Of a stretch of 64,000 nucleotides of DNA, positions 17,199-25,834 are shown one piece after another. Each line of letters begins with the position of its first letter. Position 1 is the stretch's first letter. The notes under the pieces were generated by a model. It saw nothing but the letters and a program-made list of their open reading frames with translations. It searched no databases and had not been told where the DNA came from. A program made the translations under genes and the position numbers. The stretch is taken from assembly GCA_965228975.1 (NCBI GenBank), contig OZ245851.1, forward strand, positions 2,976,001 through 3,040,000, given 5' to 3'. The DNA comes from JAJFJD01 sp965228975 (lineage in GTDB: Bacteria > Pseudomonadota > Alphaproteobacteria > UBA8366).

Positions 17199-18275
17199 AT
17201 GTCATCCGCCGCTCTGGCCTCCGGGAACACGATGCCGCCCGGCCCCCTCGCCGGGCCTGCGGCTTGGTATGGCCGAGATGTCGCAACCGACACGGGTTGG
17301 ATTTACAAGCTAAACGGAACAGAACTCAGCGATATTGAAACCGCGCTGTCCGAATTCCAACAGCAGGAGATCGACCTGACGCAGGTAACGCGGGAGACCT
17401 TCCGGCTTCCCGCACTCGGTCCGGCCCTGGACGAAATCCGGCACGAACTCTTGTCCGGGCGTGGCTTCGTCCTGATTCGCGGCGTCCCCATGGAAAGCCG
17501 GTCGGTTGCCGACGCCGCCGCAATCTTTTGGGGCTTGGGCAGTTATCTCGGCAAGGCGGTGTCCCAGAATGGCAAGGGCCATGTCCTAGGGCATGTCCGC
17601 GATCTCGGGTATGACGTCGATGATCCCAATGCCCGGGTTTATCAAACCGACCGGCGGCAATTCTATCATGCCGATTCCTGCGACATCGTCGGGCTCATGT
17701 GCCTCAAGAAAGCCAAAAGCGGCGGCCTCAGCAGCATCATCAGTTCTACGACCCTGTACAACGAAATGCTGAAACGGGATCCGGACCTCACGGCTGAATT
17801 ATTCCAACCGTTCAAGGTCGACCGCCGGGGCGAAGTGCCGGCTGGAATGGACCCTTATTTCTCGGTTCCCATCATGAATTGGTTCGGAGGGCGGCTGACC
17901 TGCTACTACGTTCGCCGTTACATCGAGTCCGCCCAGCGGTTCGAAGACGTGGCGCCGCTGACGGAACGGCAGATCCAGGCATTAGACCTATTCGACGCGA
18001 TCTCCGAAGAGGACGAGGTCCATCTCAACATGGATTTCGAGCCAGGGGACCTGCAGTTTCTGCACAACCATCAAATCCTGCACGACCGGACCGACTACGT
18101 GGACTGGGACGAACCCGACCGCAAAAGACATCTACTGCGATTGTGGCTGTGCCCGCCCGACGGCCGCCCGCTGCCGCCCAGCTTCGCGGCCCGCTACGGC
18201 GGCGTCGAGCCCGGCAACCGCGGCGGTATCATGACGCCCGGCGTGCGGCTTCACGCACCAATGGCCCCCGCTTAA
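17199..18275 (+). CDS. TauD/TfdA-like Fe(II)/2-oxoglutarate dioxygenase, paralogue 1
   Basis: A 358-residue member of the TauD/TfdA superfamily. The metal-binding HxD is H157-A-D159 in FYHADSCDIVG. A distal histidine lies in LHNHQILHDRTDY, and the 2-oxoglutarate arginine in RHLLRLWL. The family oxidises an organic substrate with O2 and 2-oxoglutarate. The start lies 2 bp after the CoA-transferase stop, so it is the last gene of that operon. It is clearly related to the genes at 20823-21893 and 26962-28035, sharing GHVLGHV, DRRGEVP and SAQRF-type blocks. The substrate is unknown. Confidence 0.85.
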   Translation: MSSAALASGNTMPPGPLAGPAAWYGRDVATDTGWIYKLNGTELSDIETALSEFQQQEIDLTQVTRETFRLPALGPALDEIRHELLSGRGFVLIRGVPMESRSVADAAAIFWGLGSYLGKAVSQNGKGHVLGHVRDLGYDVDDPNARVYQTDRRQFYHADSCDIVGLMCLKKAKSGGLSSIISSTTLYNEMLKRDPDLTAELFQPFKVDRRGEVPAGMDPYFSVPIMNWFGGRLTCYYVRRYIESAQRFEDVAPLTERQIQALDLFDAISEEDEVHLNMDFEPGDLQFLHNHQILHDRTDYVDWDEPDRKRHLLRLWLCPPDGRPLPPSFAARYGGVEPGNRGGIMTPGVRLHAPMAPA

Positions 18276-18364
18276 CACTTTTAGCATCTTATTCCTCACG
18301 AATAATCAATATATTTCAAAGCATTATTTGAATTAAGACGCCATTAGGGGATGCTAACACTTCG

Positions 18365-18464
18365 TTAAGAATTGGGTGCAACGCTCACCCCGCTGACCTG
18401 GTGTAGGCCCGCGCGTTGATCACGCGTTGGTGTGGGGTCAGTGCAATGAGGGAGAGATTGCATC
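18365..18464 (+). repeat. Duplicated 100-bp leader, copy 1
   Basis: Copy 1 begins TTAAGAATTGGGTGCAACGC, exactly 100 bp before the ATG of the first Arg-rich gene, and ends with GAGGGAGAGA seven bases before it. The same blocks stand at the same distances in front of the second gene (19231-19330). Promoter and ribosome binding site were therefore duplicated with the gene. The preceding 90 bp are AT-rich. Confidence 0.7.
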
Positions 18465-19064
18465 ATGCATATTTCGACAGTGGGACGGCCGCCGGTACGG
18501 GCGGTCATTGCTGCCGCAGCACTTTTCGCAGCGGCATTCTTCACCCCGGGTCAAGCCGATGCGAAGGCCGTTAGCGGTATCGAACCGCAAATGAAGGTCG
18601 CAACGGTTAACCCGGTGGACGCGGTCCAAGTGGCCGTACTTTCGCCGCGGGAACGTCGGCAAGTCCGCCGGCAGTTTCAGCGGGAACGCCGGCAGGCTCG
18701 CCGCGATTTTCGTCGGGCAACCCGAGAAGCCGTTCGGGACCGGCGTCAGGCGGCCAGGAGTGCCGCGCGTGATTTCCGCCGGTCGGTGCGCGACGCGCGC
18801 CGCACGTTCCGGGACAACCGGAGAGAGGACCCGCGCGCTGCTCGTCGTGATTTCCGGGACCAGGTTCGCGACGCGCGCGATCAGTTGCGGAATGCCCGCC
18901 AACAGGCACGTGCCCAGTTCCGGGACGCCCGCGGCGAAGCGCGGGATGAGTATCGGAGAGCCCGCGACGAAGCCCGCGAACGGCTCCGCGAAGCCCTCAG
19001 TGGCGGTGGCGGAGACGGCGGCGATATTGGCGATACCGATCCGCCACCGCGCAGCGACGACTGA
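18465..19064 (+). CDS. Secreted Arg-rich helical protein, tandem paralogue 1
   Basis: A 199-residue protein I cannot assign. Residues 1-33 look like a signal peptide (RAVIAAAALFAAAFFTPGQADA). Residues 60-178 are almost entirely Arg, Ala, Asp, Glu, Gln and Phe in a repeating pattern (for example RRQFQRERRQARRDFRRA), predicting a long charged helix or coiled coil. The end is GGGGDGGDIGDTDPPPRSDD. The strong GAGGGAGAGA ribosome binding site supports the start. The neighbour 19331-19789 shares the leader, architecture and PPRSDD end. Exported basic helices may bind LPS, nucleic acid or anionic polymer, but this is inference. Confidence 0.7.
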   Translation: MHISTVGRPPVRAVIAAAALFAAAFFTPGQADAKAVSGIEPQMKVATVNPVDAVQVAVLSPRERRQVRRQFQRERRQARRDFRRATREAVRDRRQAARSAARDFRRSVRDARRTFRDNRREDPRAARRDFRDQVRDARDQLRNARQQARAQFRDARGEARDEYRRARDEARERLREALSGGGGDGGDIGDTDPPPRSDD

Positions 19065-19092
19065 TCCAATCGTCTACTGTTAGACGTGATAG

Positions 19093-19118
19093 ACGGCCGT
19101 CTTCGGACGGCCGTTTTT
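19093..19118 (+). terminator. Rho-independent terminator after Arg-rich gene 1
   Basis: A 9-bp perfect stem (ACGGCCGTC and GACGGCCGT) closes a TTCG tetraloop and is followed by TTTTT. It sits 29 bp after the stop codon, so each tandem gene has its own transcription unit. Confidence 0.88.
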
Positions 19119-19230
19119 CATTACAAAAACAACCGTGCATGATAATTATGTTAACCATATCATTTGCTTACAATTCTCCGCACAATTTAGACAAATGTCT
19201 TAACGCGCCTTAGGAAGATTTAACGCCGCA

Positions 19231-19330
19231 TTAAGATTTGCCTGCCACGCTCTCCCTACAGTCCTTGCGCACGCCGCTATTCCGAGGCTGCGCAATGGGG
19301 TGGGACTGCAACAGAGGGAGAGACTCCATC
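19231..19330 (+). repeat. Duplicated 100-bp leader, copy 2
   Basis: Copy 2 begins TTAAGATTTGCCTGCCACGC, again 100 bp before the ATG, and ends with GAGGGAGAGA plus seven bases. Shared blocks with copy 1 are the TTAAGA start, the ACGCTC stretch, GCAATG/GCAACA near the end and the ribosome binding site. An AT-rich stretch precedes it, as in copy 1. Confidence 0.7.
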
Positions 19331-19789
19331 ATGCGTTCGAATTTGTTCCACCTTCCCCGCAAGACCGCCCTGTCCGTAGCGGCAGCGCTGTTCGCGGCGA
19401 CGATGTTGACGCCCGCTGCGGGGAGCGCCACGGCCATCGACGGAATCAACGCCGCTCCGTCGGCCGCGCTCAATGCAACGACTATCGAGATCGCCGCAAT
19501 TTCGCGTAGCGAAGCCCGCAACGCGCGCCGGTCCATTCGGGGCGATTTGCGGGATAACTGCCGTTCAATCGCTGAGCGGTCGAACCGGCGCGTCTGTTTC
19601 CGGGATGCGCATCGCGAGATGCGCAATCTGCGCGGACAAGCGCGCAATATTTTCCGCGAATGCCGCGCCAGCGGCGGGTCGCGGGCGGATTGCCGCGAGG
19701 CGCGCCGGGCATTCTGGCTCGACCAGGCCGGGGGTAGCTCCGGCGGCGGAAATGATAGCGGCGGCGCACCGCCGCGAAGCGACGACTAA
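19331..19789 (+). CDS. Secreted Arg-rich protein with cysteines, tandem paralogue 2
   Basis: A 152-residue exported protein. The signal peptide covers about residues 1-37 (RKTALSVAAALFAATMLTPAAGSA). The mature part is Arg-rich and helical, as in its neighbour. It has four cysteines spaced in DNCRSIAERSNRRVCF and FRECRASGGSRADCREA, which could form two disulfides in the periplasm. It ends GGAPPRSDD like paralogue 1. I start at ATG 19331, placed by GAGGGAGAGA; the frame upstream is leader DNA. Function unknown. The pattern of cysteines added to one member of the pair suggests divergence after duplication. Confidence 0.7.
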   Translation: MRSNLFHLPRKTALSVAAALFAATMLTPAAGSATAIDGINAAPSAALNATTIEIAAISRSEARNARRSIRGDLRDNCRSIAERSNRRVCFRDAHREMRNLRGQARNIFRECRASGGSRADCREARRAFWLDQAGGSSGGGNDSGGAPPRSDD

Positions 19790-19827
19790 ACGCTTCGCAA
19801 CGACACTATACGACTTCAGTCGATAGA

Positions 19828-19853
19828 GCGGCCGTCCTTGTGGCGGCCGTTCT
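19828..19853 (+). terminator. Terminator-like hairpin after Arg-rich gene 2
   Basis: GCGGCCGTCC and GGCGGCCGT pair through a CGGCCG core with G-U pairs, followed by TCTT. It resembles the terminator of the first tandem gene and lies at a similar distance after the stop, so it was probably duplicated with it. Confidence 0.6.
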
Positions 19854-19995
19854 TCGATTCCGCGGACGGCGCACAAATTGCCAAGACGCGCGTTCGGTCC
19901 ACGCCGTTTCTGTCAAAATGGTTTCCCATGGTATCGTGCGGCCCATCGCGCCCGACGCGATCAGCATGAATCCAATAGCCAGCCGGGAGCCCACC

Positions 19996-20808
19996 ATGAG
20001 TTTCGAGTCGCTTACTTACGAGACCCGCGACGGTATCGCCTTTGTCACCCTGAACAGGCCGGACAAGCGAAACGCGCTGGACATGACCATGCGCGACGAA
20101 CTCTCCCAGGTCGTATTGGAGATGCGAAACGACAAATCGCTTTTCGCCGCCATTATCACGGGCGCCGGCGGCGCGTTCTGCGCGGGCGGCGACCTGCAAG
20201 GCCTGTCCGAAGACAAAGCCACACCATCGGAAACCCGTCGCCGCATTCAGAATATTTATGTATGGCTGTATGAATTGGTCAGCCTGGAATTGCCGGTGAT
20301 CACGGCCGTCGACGGCGCGGCCTACGGCGCTGGCATCAATATCGCATTGGCCGGCGACTTCATCCTGGCCTCGACCCGGGCGCGCTTCTGCCAAGTGTTC
20401 GGTCGGATCGGCTTGGTGCCCGACGTGGGCGGGTTCTTCCTGTTGCCGCGCATCGTCGGTCTGCAAAAGGCCAAGGAGCTGATCTTCTCCGCCCGCTCCT
20501 TCGGTCCCGAAGAGGCCAAGGATCTGGGCATCGTGTACGAGATTTACGAACCCGGTCAGCTGATGGACGAAGCCATCAAGCTCGCCGAGCGTTTCCGCCA
20601 TTCGTCACGCGACGCCATCGGCATCTCGAAGAATATTCTGAACCAGTCCTTCAACCAGGACTTCCGGGGCCTCGGCGAACTCGAAGCATTCGGTCAAGCG
20701 GTCGCATATGATTCCCAGTATCATTCGGACGCCGTCGGACGATTTCTCGACAAGCAGCCGCTTCGGTTCAATTGGGACGAGTCCGGGAAAGCCAGCAAGG
20801 GCGACTAG
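19996..20808 (+). CDS. Enoyl-CoA hydratase/isomerase family protein
   Basis: A 270-residue crotonase-fold enzyme. It shows VTLNRPDKRNALD, the oxyanion-hole stretch ITGAGGAFCAGGDL and the second-site motif AAYGAGINIALAGDFILA. The later FGRIGLVPDVGGFFLLPR carries the acidic position of the crotonase pocket. It hydrates or isomerises an unsaturated acyl-CoA in the cytoplasm. I start at ATG 19996 with GGGAGCCC upstream. It may serve the acyl-CoA dehydrogenase/CoA-transferase operon 3 kb upstream. It converges on TauD paralogue 2 with 14 bp between stops. Confidence 0.85.
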   Translation: MSFESLTYETRDGIAFVTLNRPDKRNALDMTMRDELSQVVLEMRNDKSLFAAIITGAGGAFCAGGDLQGLSEDKATPSETRRRIQNIYVWLYELVSLELPVITAVDGAAYGAGINIALAGDFILASTRARFCQVFGRIGLVPDVGGFFLLPRIVGLQKAKELIFSARSFGPEEAKDLGIVYEIYEPGQLMDEAIKLAERFRHSSRDAIGISKNILNQSFNQDFRGLGELEAFGQAVAYDSQYHSDAVGRFLDKQPLRFNWDESGKASKGD

Positions 20809-20822
20809 AGGCAACGCCATCC

Positions 20823-21893
20823 TCAACGCGGCGTCAGCGGCGCATTCAGCACCGTATCGGGACCAACGATTCCGCCGGGCCAATCCACGGCGCCCGGCTC
20901 CCCGTGACGAGCGAAGTAGGCTTCCGGCAAGGGCCGGCTTCCCTTGTTCTTGAGCCATAGCCGCAGCAGGTGCCGGCGATGCGCAGGGTCCGGGTCATCA
21001 TCGAACGCCTGACGCGTGTGCATGATGACGTAGTTATTGAGGAACTGCATATCGCCCGGCTCGAAAGCGATGTCGAGCCGCTGCTCCGCCGCGATCTCCT
21101 GCACCAGGGTGAGCGCTTCCTTCTGTTCGGGAGTCATGTCGGGAATTCCGTCCAGCCGATGGGCCGATCCCATGTAGGTCGGTTCGATGCTGGTGCTCAG
21201 ATATCCCTGATGATAGTGGAACACGGCCAAGCTGTACCAAGGCGGCATACCGGACGGCACTTCGTCGCGCCGGTCGCGGTAATAGGGTTGGGCGAGCACC
21301 CGCACCAAATCGGGCCGACGCTTGAGCATCTCGTTGTGGACGGTCACCGAACTGGCAAGGCTGCTTTCGCCACCAGACCGCGCCGTGTGCAGACACAGCA
21401 GCCCGACGATATCGCAACAGTCGACATGATACGGGATCGTATCGCTGGAATACGGTCCGCGCTGGCTCCGGTTGCGGACGGTCTCGCCGATATCGGTGAT
21501 ATGGCCGAGCACATGACCCTTCTTGTTCTGAGAGAAGACACCGTCACCGAGGTGTGCGCCGATGCCCCAGAAAGCGATGGCCGACTGTTCGTCGGTATAT
21601 CGGTCAACCGGAAAACCGCGGATCTGCACAAATCCTCGCCCATCCGTAATCTCTGCCCGAATTGCGCGCAGGTCATCCGCCAAGGTCGCCAGCGGGAACC
21701 GGTCGCGGTTGATTTCCATGATCGGCGTGGCTCGATCCTGCAGCGCCCTGACGGCCGAATCCAATTCCGCCACATGCGTCGGCTCGAGATGAAACAGGTA
21801 CTCGCCGCTCGCCGCCATGTCCGATGCGATCCATCCTGCCGGATCCCGGACGGGCTCGAATGGCTTAGCGGGTTGGTGTTTGCGCTGTGTCAT
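20823..21893 (-). CDS. TauD/TfdA-like Fe(II)/2-oxoglutarate dioxygenase, paralogue 2
   Basis: A 356-residue homologue of 17199-18275 and 26962-28035. HxD is in IPYHVDCCDIVGLLCL; the distal histidine is in NNYVIMHTRQAFDDD; the 2-oxoglutarate arginine is in RRHLLRLWL. Shared blocks are KKGHVLGHITDIGETV, RRDEVPSGMPPWYS and SAHRL. I start at ATG 21893 with GAGGCG upstream; earlier codons are in the promoter. It is divergent from the CoxMSL-like operon, 132 bp away. The active site is complete, so it should be a working dioxygenase of unknown substrate. Confidence 0.85.
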   Translation of the reverse strand: MTQRKHQPAKPFEPVRDPAGWIASDMAASGEYLFHLEPTHVAELDSAVRALQDRATPIMEINRDRFPLATLADDLRAIRAEITDGRGFVQIRGFPVDRYTDEQSAIAFWGIGAHLGDGVFSQNKKGHVLGHITDIGETVRNRSQRGPYSSDTIPYHVDCCDIVGLLCLHTARSGGESSLASSVTVHNEMLKRRPDLVRVLAQPYYRDRRDEVPSGMPPWYSLAVFHYHQGYLSTSIEPTYMGSAHRLDGIPDMTPEQKEALTLVQEIAAEQRLDIAFEPGDMQFLNNYVIMHTRQAFDDDPDPAHRRHLLRLWLKNKGSRPLPEAYFARHGEPGAVDWPGGIVGPDTVLNAPLTPR

Positions 21894-22025
21894 GGCCAGT
21901 TCGCCTCTACGGTTGCAAAGGACAGGGTAGGACTGTTGGTCACGGATCACACATTAGTATAATGGGAAAGTTCCCGCCCGCAGAAGCCCCGCACTGCGAT
22001 CCAGCAATCCTTGGGAGTATGACGC

Positions 22026-22907
22026 ATGAAGGCCGCCGCCTTCGACTTTGTCCAGCCGTCCAGCCTCGACGAGGCATGCGAGCACCTGTCTCGCACGTCG
22101 GACGATCCGCAGATCATCGCGGGGGGACAGTCGCTCATGCCGATGTTGGCGATGCGGTTGGTCCGGCCCGGATTGATCATCGACATCAACAAGATCGAGA
22201 CCCTGAGCGGCATCGCCGAAGCAGAAGGTGGCATCTCGATTGGCGCCTGCACCCGTCAGGCCGATGCAGCGACGTCACCACTCGTACGCGCGCAGCTTCC
22301 CCTGCTGACGAAGGCGCTTCGTTTCGTTGGGCATGATCAGACGCGCAACCGCGGCACCATCGGCGGAAGCCTGGCCCACGCGGACCCATCGGCCGAAATT
22401 TGCCTGACCGCCGTTACGTTGGGCGCAACGATTACCCTGACGAGCGCACAGGGGGAGCGCCATCTCCCGGCCGCCGATTTCATCCTCGGCCCCATGACCA
22501 CCGCCATCGAAGAGGACGAAATCCTCACCGCGGTCTCCTTCCCGGTCTGGACCGCGGACGGACGCGTCGGCGCCGGATTTCAAGAGGTCAGTTCGCGGCA
22601 GAGCGATTTTGCGATCGTCGCCGCCGCCGCTCAGATTGCAATCGGTTACGACGGCATCTGCCACCGCGCTGCGGTCGCGGTGGCCAACGCAACACCCGCG
22701 CCGATCCGGCTTGCGGCCGTCGAGGACGGACTGGTCGGCCAGGAACCGACATCGACTATCATCGATCCTCTCCTGCCCTCCCTCGACACCGTGCTGGCGC
22801 CGGAATCCGACCTGCACGCCTCGGGCACGGCGCGCACCCATATCGCGAAGACCTTGGTGAAGCGCGCCATCCTGGAAGCCGCGGAGGACGCACGCGCCGA
22901 TGACTGA
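22026..22907 (+). CDS. Molybdenum hydroxylase FAD-binding subunit (CoxM/CutM-like)
   Basis: A 293-residue medium subunit of a xanthine-oxidase-family hydroxylase. The FAD-binding motif is seen as AGGQSLMPMLAMRLVRP near residue 37, and the second pyrophosphate-binding stretch as TRNRGTIGGSLAHADPSAE near residue 105. It passes electrons from the iron-sulfur subunit to an acceptor. It overlaps the small-subunit gene by 8 bp, in the M-S-L gene order. Cytoplasmic. The enzyme's substrate is set by the large subunit, not this one. Confidence 0.88.
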   Translation: MKAAAFDFVQPSSLDEACEHLSRTSDDPQIIAGGQSLMPMLAMRLVRPGLIIDINKIETLSGIAEAEGGISIGACTRQADAATSPLVRAQLPLLTKALRFVGHDQTRNRGTIGGSLAHADPSAEICLTAVTLGATITLTSAQGERHLPAADFILGPMTTAIEEDEILTAVSFPVWTADGRVGAGFQEVSSRQSDFAIVAAAAQIAIGYDGICHRAAVAVANATPAPIRLAAVEDGLVGQEPTSTIIDPLLPSLDTVLAPESDLHASGTARTHIAKTLVKRAILEAAEDARADD

Positions 22908-23409
22908 CTCCCGTCCCAAGACCGCCGTGTCGATGACGATCAACGGCGAACAGGTCACCGCCGAAATCGAACCTCGCATGACGCTACTCGATTTCCTGCG
23001 CGACGAACTCGACCTCACCGGAACGCACACCGGGTGCGAACACGGCGTTTGCGGCGCCTGTTCGATCCTTCTCAACGACGCGCCGATCCGGTCTTGCCTG
23101 ATGCTGGCGGTCCAGGCAAACGGCGAACGTCTGACCACCGTCGAAGGATTGTCCGATCCCGACGGCAGCCTCAATCTGGTGCAGGACTGTTTTTGGGAAA
23201 CCCATGCCTTGCAATGCGGCTACTGCACGCCGGGGATGCTGATCGCCGCGCAGGCGTTGCTGCAACGCAATCCGGATCCATCGCGGGAAGAAATCCGCGA
23301 AGCGATTAGCGGCAACCTCTGCCGTTGCACCGGATACGGCCAGATCATCGAGGCCATCGAACTCGCCGCCGACCGGATGAACCAACGCACCGGAAAGGCA
23401 ACACGATGA
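22900..23409 (+). CDS. Molybdenum hydroxylase [2Fe-2S] subunit (CoxS-like)
   Basis: A 169-residue small subunit with two [2Fe-2S] clusters. The plant-type ferredoxin cysteines are in GCEHGVCGACSILL and then SCLM. The second, all-helical domain has QCGYCTPGMLIAAQALL and NLCRCTGYGQI. It carries electrons from the molybdenum site to FAD. The gene overlaps both neighbours (8 bp at its start, ATGA at its end), so the three subunits are translationally coupled. Confidence 0.92.
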   Translation: MTDSRPKTAVSMTINGEQVTAEIEPRMTLLDFLRDELDLTGTHTGCEHGVCGACSILLNDAPIRSCLMLAVQANGERLTTVEGLSDPDGSLNLVQDCFWETHALQCGYCTPGMLIAAQALLQRNPDPSREEIREAISGNLCRCTGYGQIIEAIELAADRMNQRTGKATR

Positions 23410-25805
23410 CCGAACACGCGAACGCGGGGCGCTTTGTCGGGCGCAAGCGGCGCACCAAGGAAGACCGGCGGTTCATCGCGGGGCTCGGCCGCTACGTGGC
23501 GGACATCCGCTTGCCCGACATGAAACATGTGGCGCTGCTGACCAGTCCGCATGCGAGCGCCCGCATCGTGTCGATCGACACACGCGCGGCTCTCGCACTG
23601 GACGGCGTGCAGGCCGTACTGACCGGCGACGAATTGGCCGAAGCGACGAACTCGCTGCAGCATGGCGTCGACGCGCCGAACATCATTTGGCGGCCGCTCG
23701 CCCAGAACGTGGTGCGCTACGCCGGGGAATGGGTCGCCGCGGTCGTCGCCGACAACCGTTACATCGCGGAGGACGCCATCGAGTTGATCGAGGTCGACTA
23801 TGACATCCTGCCGGCGGTCGTCGATCCGGAAGATGCCTTCGCCTCGACCGAACTCCTGGTCCATCCGGATCACGGCGATAATATCCTATTTCACCGCAAG
23901 TTCGTCTGGGGCGGCGTGGACGGAGATTTCGCGGATGCAGATCATCATCTGAATTTCCGGGTCAAATGGGGCCGCAACTCGACCGTCCCCATCGAGACGT
24001 TCGGCGTGGTGTCCCGTTGGGATCCGGGGCAGGACATGCTCGATGTCTGGGCGTCGATCCAGATGCCGAAATATGCGGACCAGATCGCCGAAGCGCTGCG
24101 CCTTCCCGGTAATCAGATCCGGGTGCACTACGACGTCGATGTCGGGGGCAGCTATGGCGTGAAGCGTGGCCTTAAACATGCGGTGCTGACCGGCTACCTG
24201 GCACGCAAGCTCGGCTACCCAGTGCGACTGCTCGAAGATCGGCTGGAGAACATGTCCGGCGGTGACGCTCACGGGCCCGACCGGATCTTCGATGTGGACG
24301 TTGCCTTCGACGGCGACGGCACCGTGCGGTCGATGCGGATGCGCGCGCTTGACGATTGCGGCGCTTATCCCGGCCGTGCGCCGTTGCAGCTCGGAAAGCC
24401 GGTGGGATCGATCGTCGGCCCCTACAAGATCGGCAGTGTCGAGTATGAAGCGATTTCCGTCTGCACCAACAAGACCGGTCAGGTCGCCGTCCGCGGGTTC
24501 GGGCAGGCGCCGACGAATGTCGCGATCGAACGGATGATGGACCGGGTCGCGGATTATTTAAAACTTGACCGGCTCGAACTACGCCGCCGCAACTTCATCC
24601 AGTCGGAGGAGTTCCCCTACACCATCCCCAGCGGCACCGAATACGACAGCGGCGACTATCAAACGGTCGAGGCGAAGGCCCGCGCCCTCTCCGATTACGA
24701 CGGCTTGATCGCCGAACGCGACACTTTGCGCGGCGCCGGCAGTCTCGCGGGTATCGGCGTGGCGACCTGTCTGGAACCGGGCGGTGGCAACGCCGCGTTC
24801 GAACCGCTGTTCAACCCGAAGAACGACACGACGACCTGGATGGAATCCTGCACGGTCAAGGTCGACCGGCTCGGCACCGTCACCGCCTTGATCTGCACGT
24901 CGAGTTCGGGCCAAGGGCACCAGACGCTCGTCGCCACCGTGGTCGGTGAAATCCTCGAGATCGACCCGGAGGAGATCCGCGTCGTGCATTCGGATTCGCT
25001 GTCGAGCCTGCCGGGCAACAGCCCAGTCGCAAGCCGGATGGCGATCATGCTGGGCGGGGCCGCGCAACGGGCGGCGGAGATGCTGCGCGAGCGGCTGATG
25101 ACGATCGCGGCGCATAACCTAGAGCGCGACGAAGCCGATCTCGTCTACGCCAACGGCACCATCCAGGCCCGCGACGACGACGCGGCGAAGCTCGGCTGGA
25201 AGCAACTGATCCGTATCTGCCACGGGCAATATCATTTGATGCCGGCCGGCATGGAACCGGGGCTGCAGGCCAGCTACACCATGCAGGTGCCAAACGGCGG
25301 CACGATGCCGACCGCGGACGGCCGGGTGCAGATGTATCCCTGCTTCTCGTTCGAAACGCATATCACGCTGGTCACCATCGACCCGGGCACAGGAAAAGTC
25401 ACAATCCCGCGCTACTTCATCGTGCACGACTGCGGCACCGTCATCAGCCCCGCGATCGTGAAGGGCATGCTGCTCGGCGGCATCGCGCACGGGATCGGCG
25501 CGGCGCTATACGAGAAATTCGAGTATGACGATGCCGGCCAGCATCTCAGCGGCACCTTTATGGATTACCTGTTGCCGTCGTCGATGGAGATTCCCGACGT
25601 GCAGATGGACGAGCACTGCACGCCGTCGCCGCTGACCCCGCTCGGCCAGAAGGGCGCGGGCGAAGCCGGATATATGGGGTCGCCCGCCGCTGTCGTCAGC
25701 GCGGTCAACGACGCCCTGGCCCCGCACGGCCTGACCGCCGAGAGCTTGCCGATCAAGCTCGGCACACTGAGCGACATGCTGCGCACCCTCGACGGCGCCG
25801 ACTGA
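23406..25805 (+). CDS. Molybdenum hydroxylase molybdopterin-binding large subunit (CoxL-like)
   Basis: A 799-residue xanthine-oxidase-family catalytic subunit. The catalytic glutamate lies in GQKGAGEAGY near residue 752. The loop that in CO dehydrogenase carries AYxCSFR, and in other members AYRGAGR, reads VAVRGFGQAPTN near residue 360. It is therefore not a form I CO dehydrogenase. It hydroxylates an organic substrate, often an N-heterocycle or aldehyde, with water as oxygen source. The start ATG 23406 overlaps the small-subunit stop. An amidohydrolase follows within 30 bp, suggesting ring hydroxylation and then hydrolysis; the substrate is unknown. Confidence 0.87.
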   Translation: MTEHANAGRFVGRKRRTKEDRRFIAGLGRYVADIRLPDMKHVALLTSPHASARIVSIDTRAALALDGVQAVLTGDELAEATNSLQHGVDAPNIIWRPLAQNVVRYAGEWVAAVVADNRYIAEDAIELIEVDYDILPAVVDPEDAFASTELLVHPDHGDNILFHRKFVWGGVDGDFADADHHLNFRVKWGRNSTVPIETFGVVSRWDPGQDMLDVWASIQMPKYADQIAEALRLPGNQIRVHYDVDVGGSYGVKRGLKHAVLTGYLARKLGYPVRLLEDRLENMSGGDAHGPDRIFDVDVAFDGDGTVRSMRMRALDDCGAYPGRAPLQLGKPVGSIVGPYKIGSVEYEAISVCTNKTGQVAVRGFGQAPTNVAIERMMDRVADYLKLDRLELRRRNFIQSEEFPYTIPSGTEYDSGDYQTVEAKARALSDYDGLIAERDTLRGAGSLAGIGVATCLEPGGGNAAFEPLFNPKNDTTTWMESCTVKVDRLGTVTALICTSSSGQGHQTLVATVVGEILEIDPEEIRVVHSDSLSSLPGNSPVASRMAIMLGGAAQRAAEMLRERLMTIAAHNLERDEADLVYANGTIQARDDDAAKLGWKQLIRICHGQYHLMPAGMEPGLQASYTMQVPNGGTMPTADGRVQMYPCFSFETHITLVTIDPGTGKVTIPRYFIVHDCGTVISPAIVKGMLLGGIAHGIGAALYEKFEYDDAGQHLSGTFMDYLLPSSMEIPDVQMDEHCTPSPLTPLGQKGAGEAGYMGSPAAVVSAVNDALAPHGLTAESLPIKLGTLSDMLRTLDGAD

Positions 25806-25834
25806 AACCGTTTCTTCCTGTGTAAGGCTCACCC

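Noticed and set aside
23406..25805. Annotation as aerobic CO dehydrogenase, suggested by the M-S-L order.
   Set aside because: The active-site loop lacks AYxCSFR, so CO oxidation is not supported.
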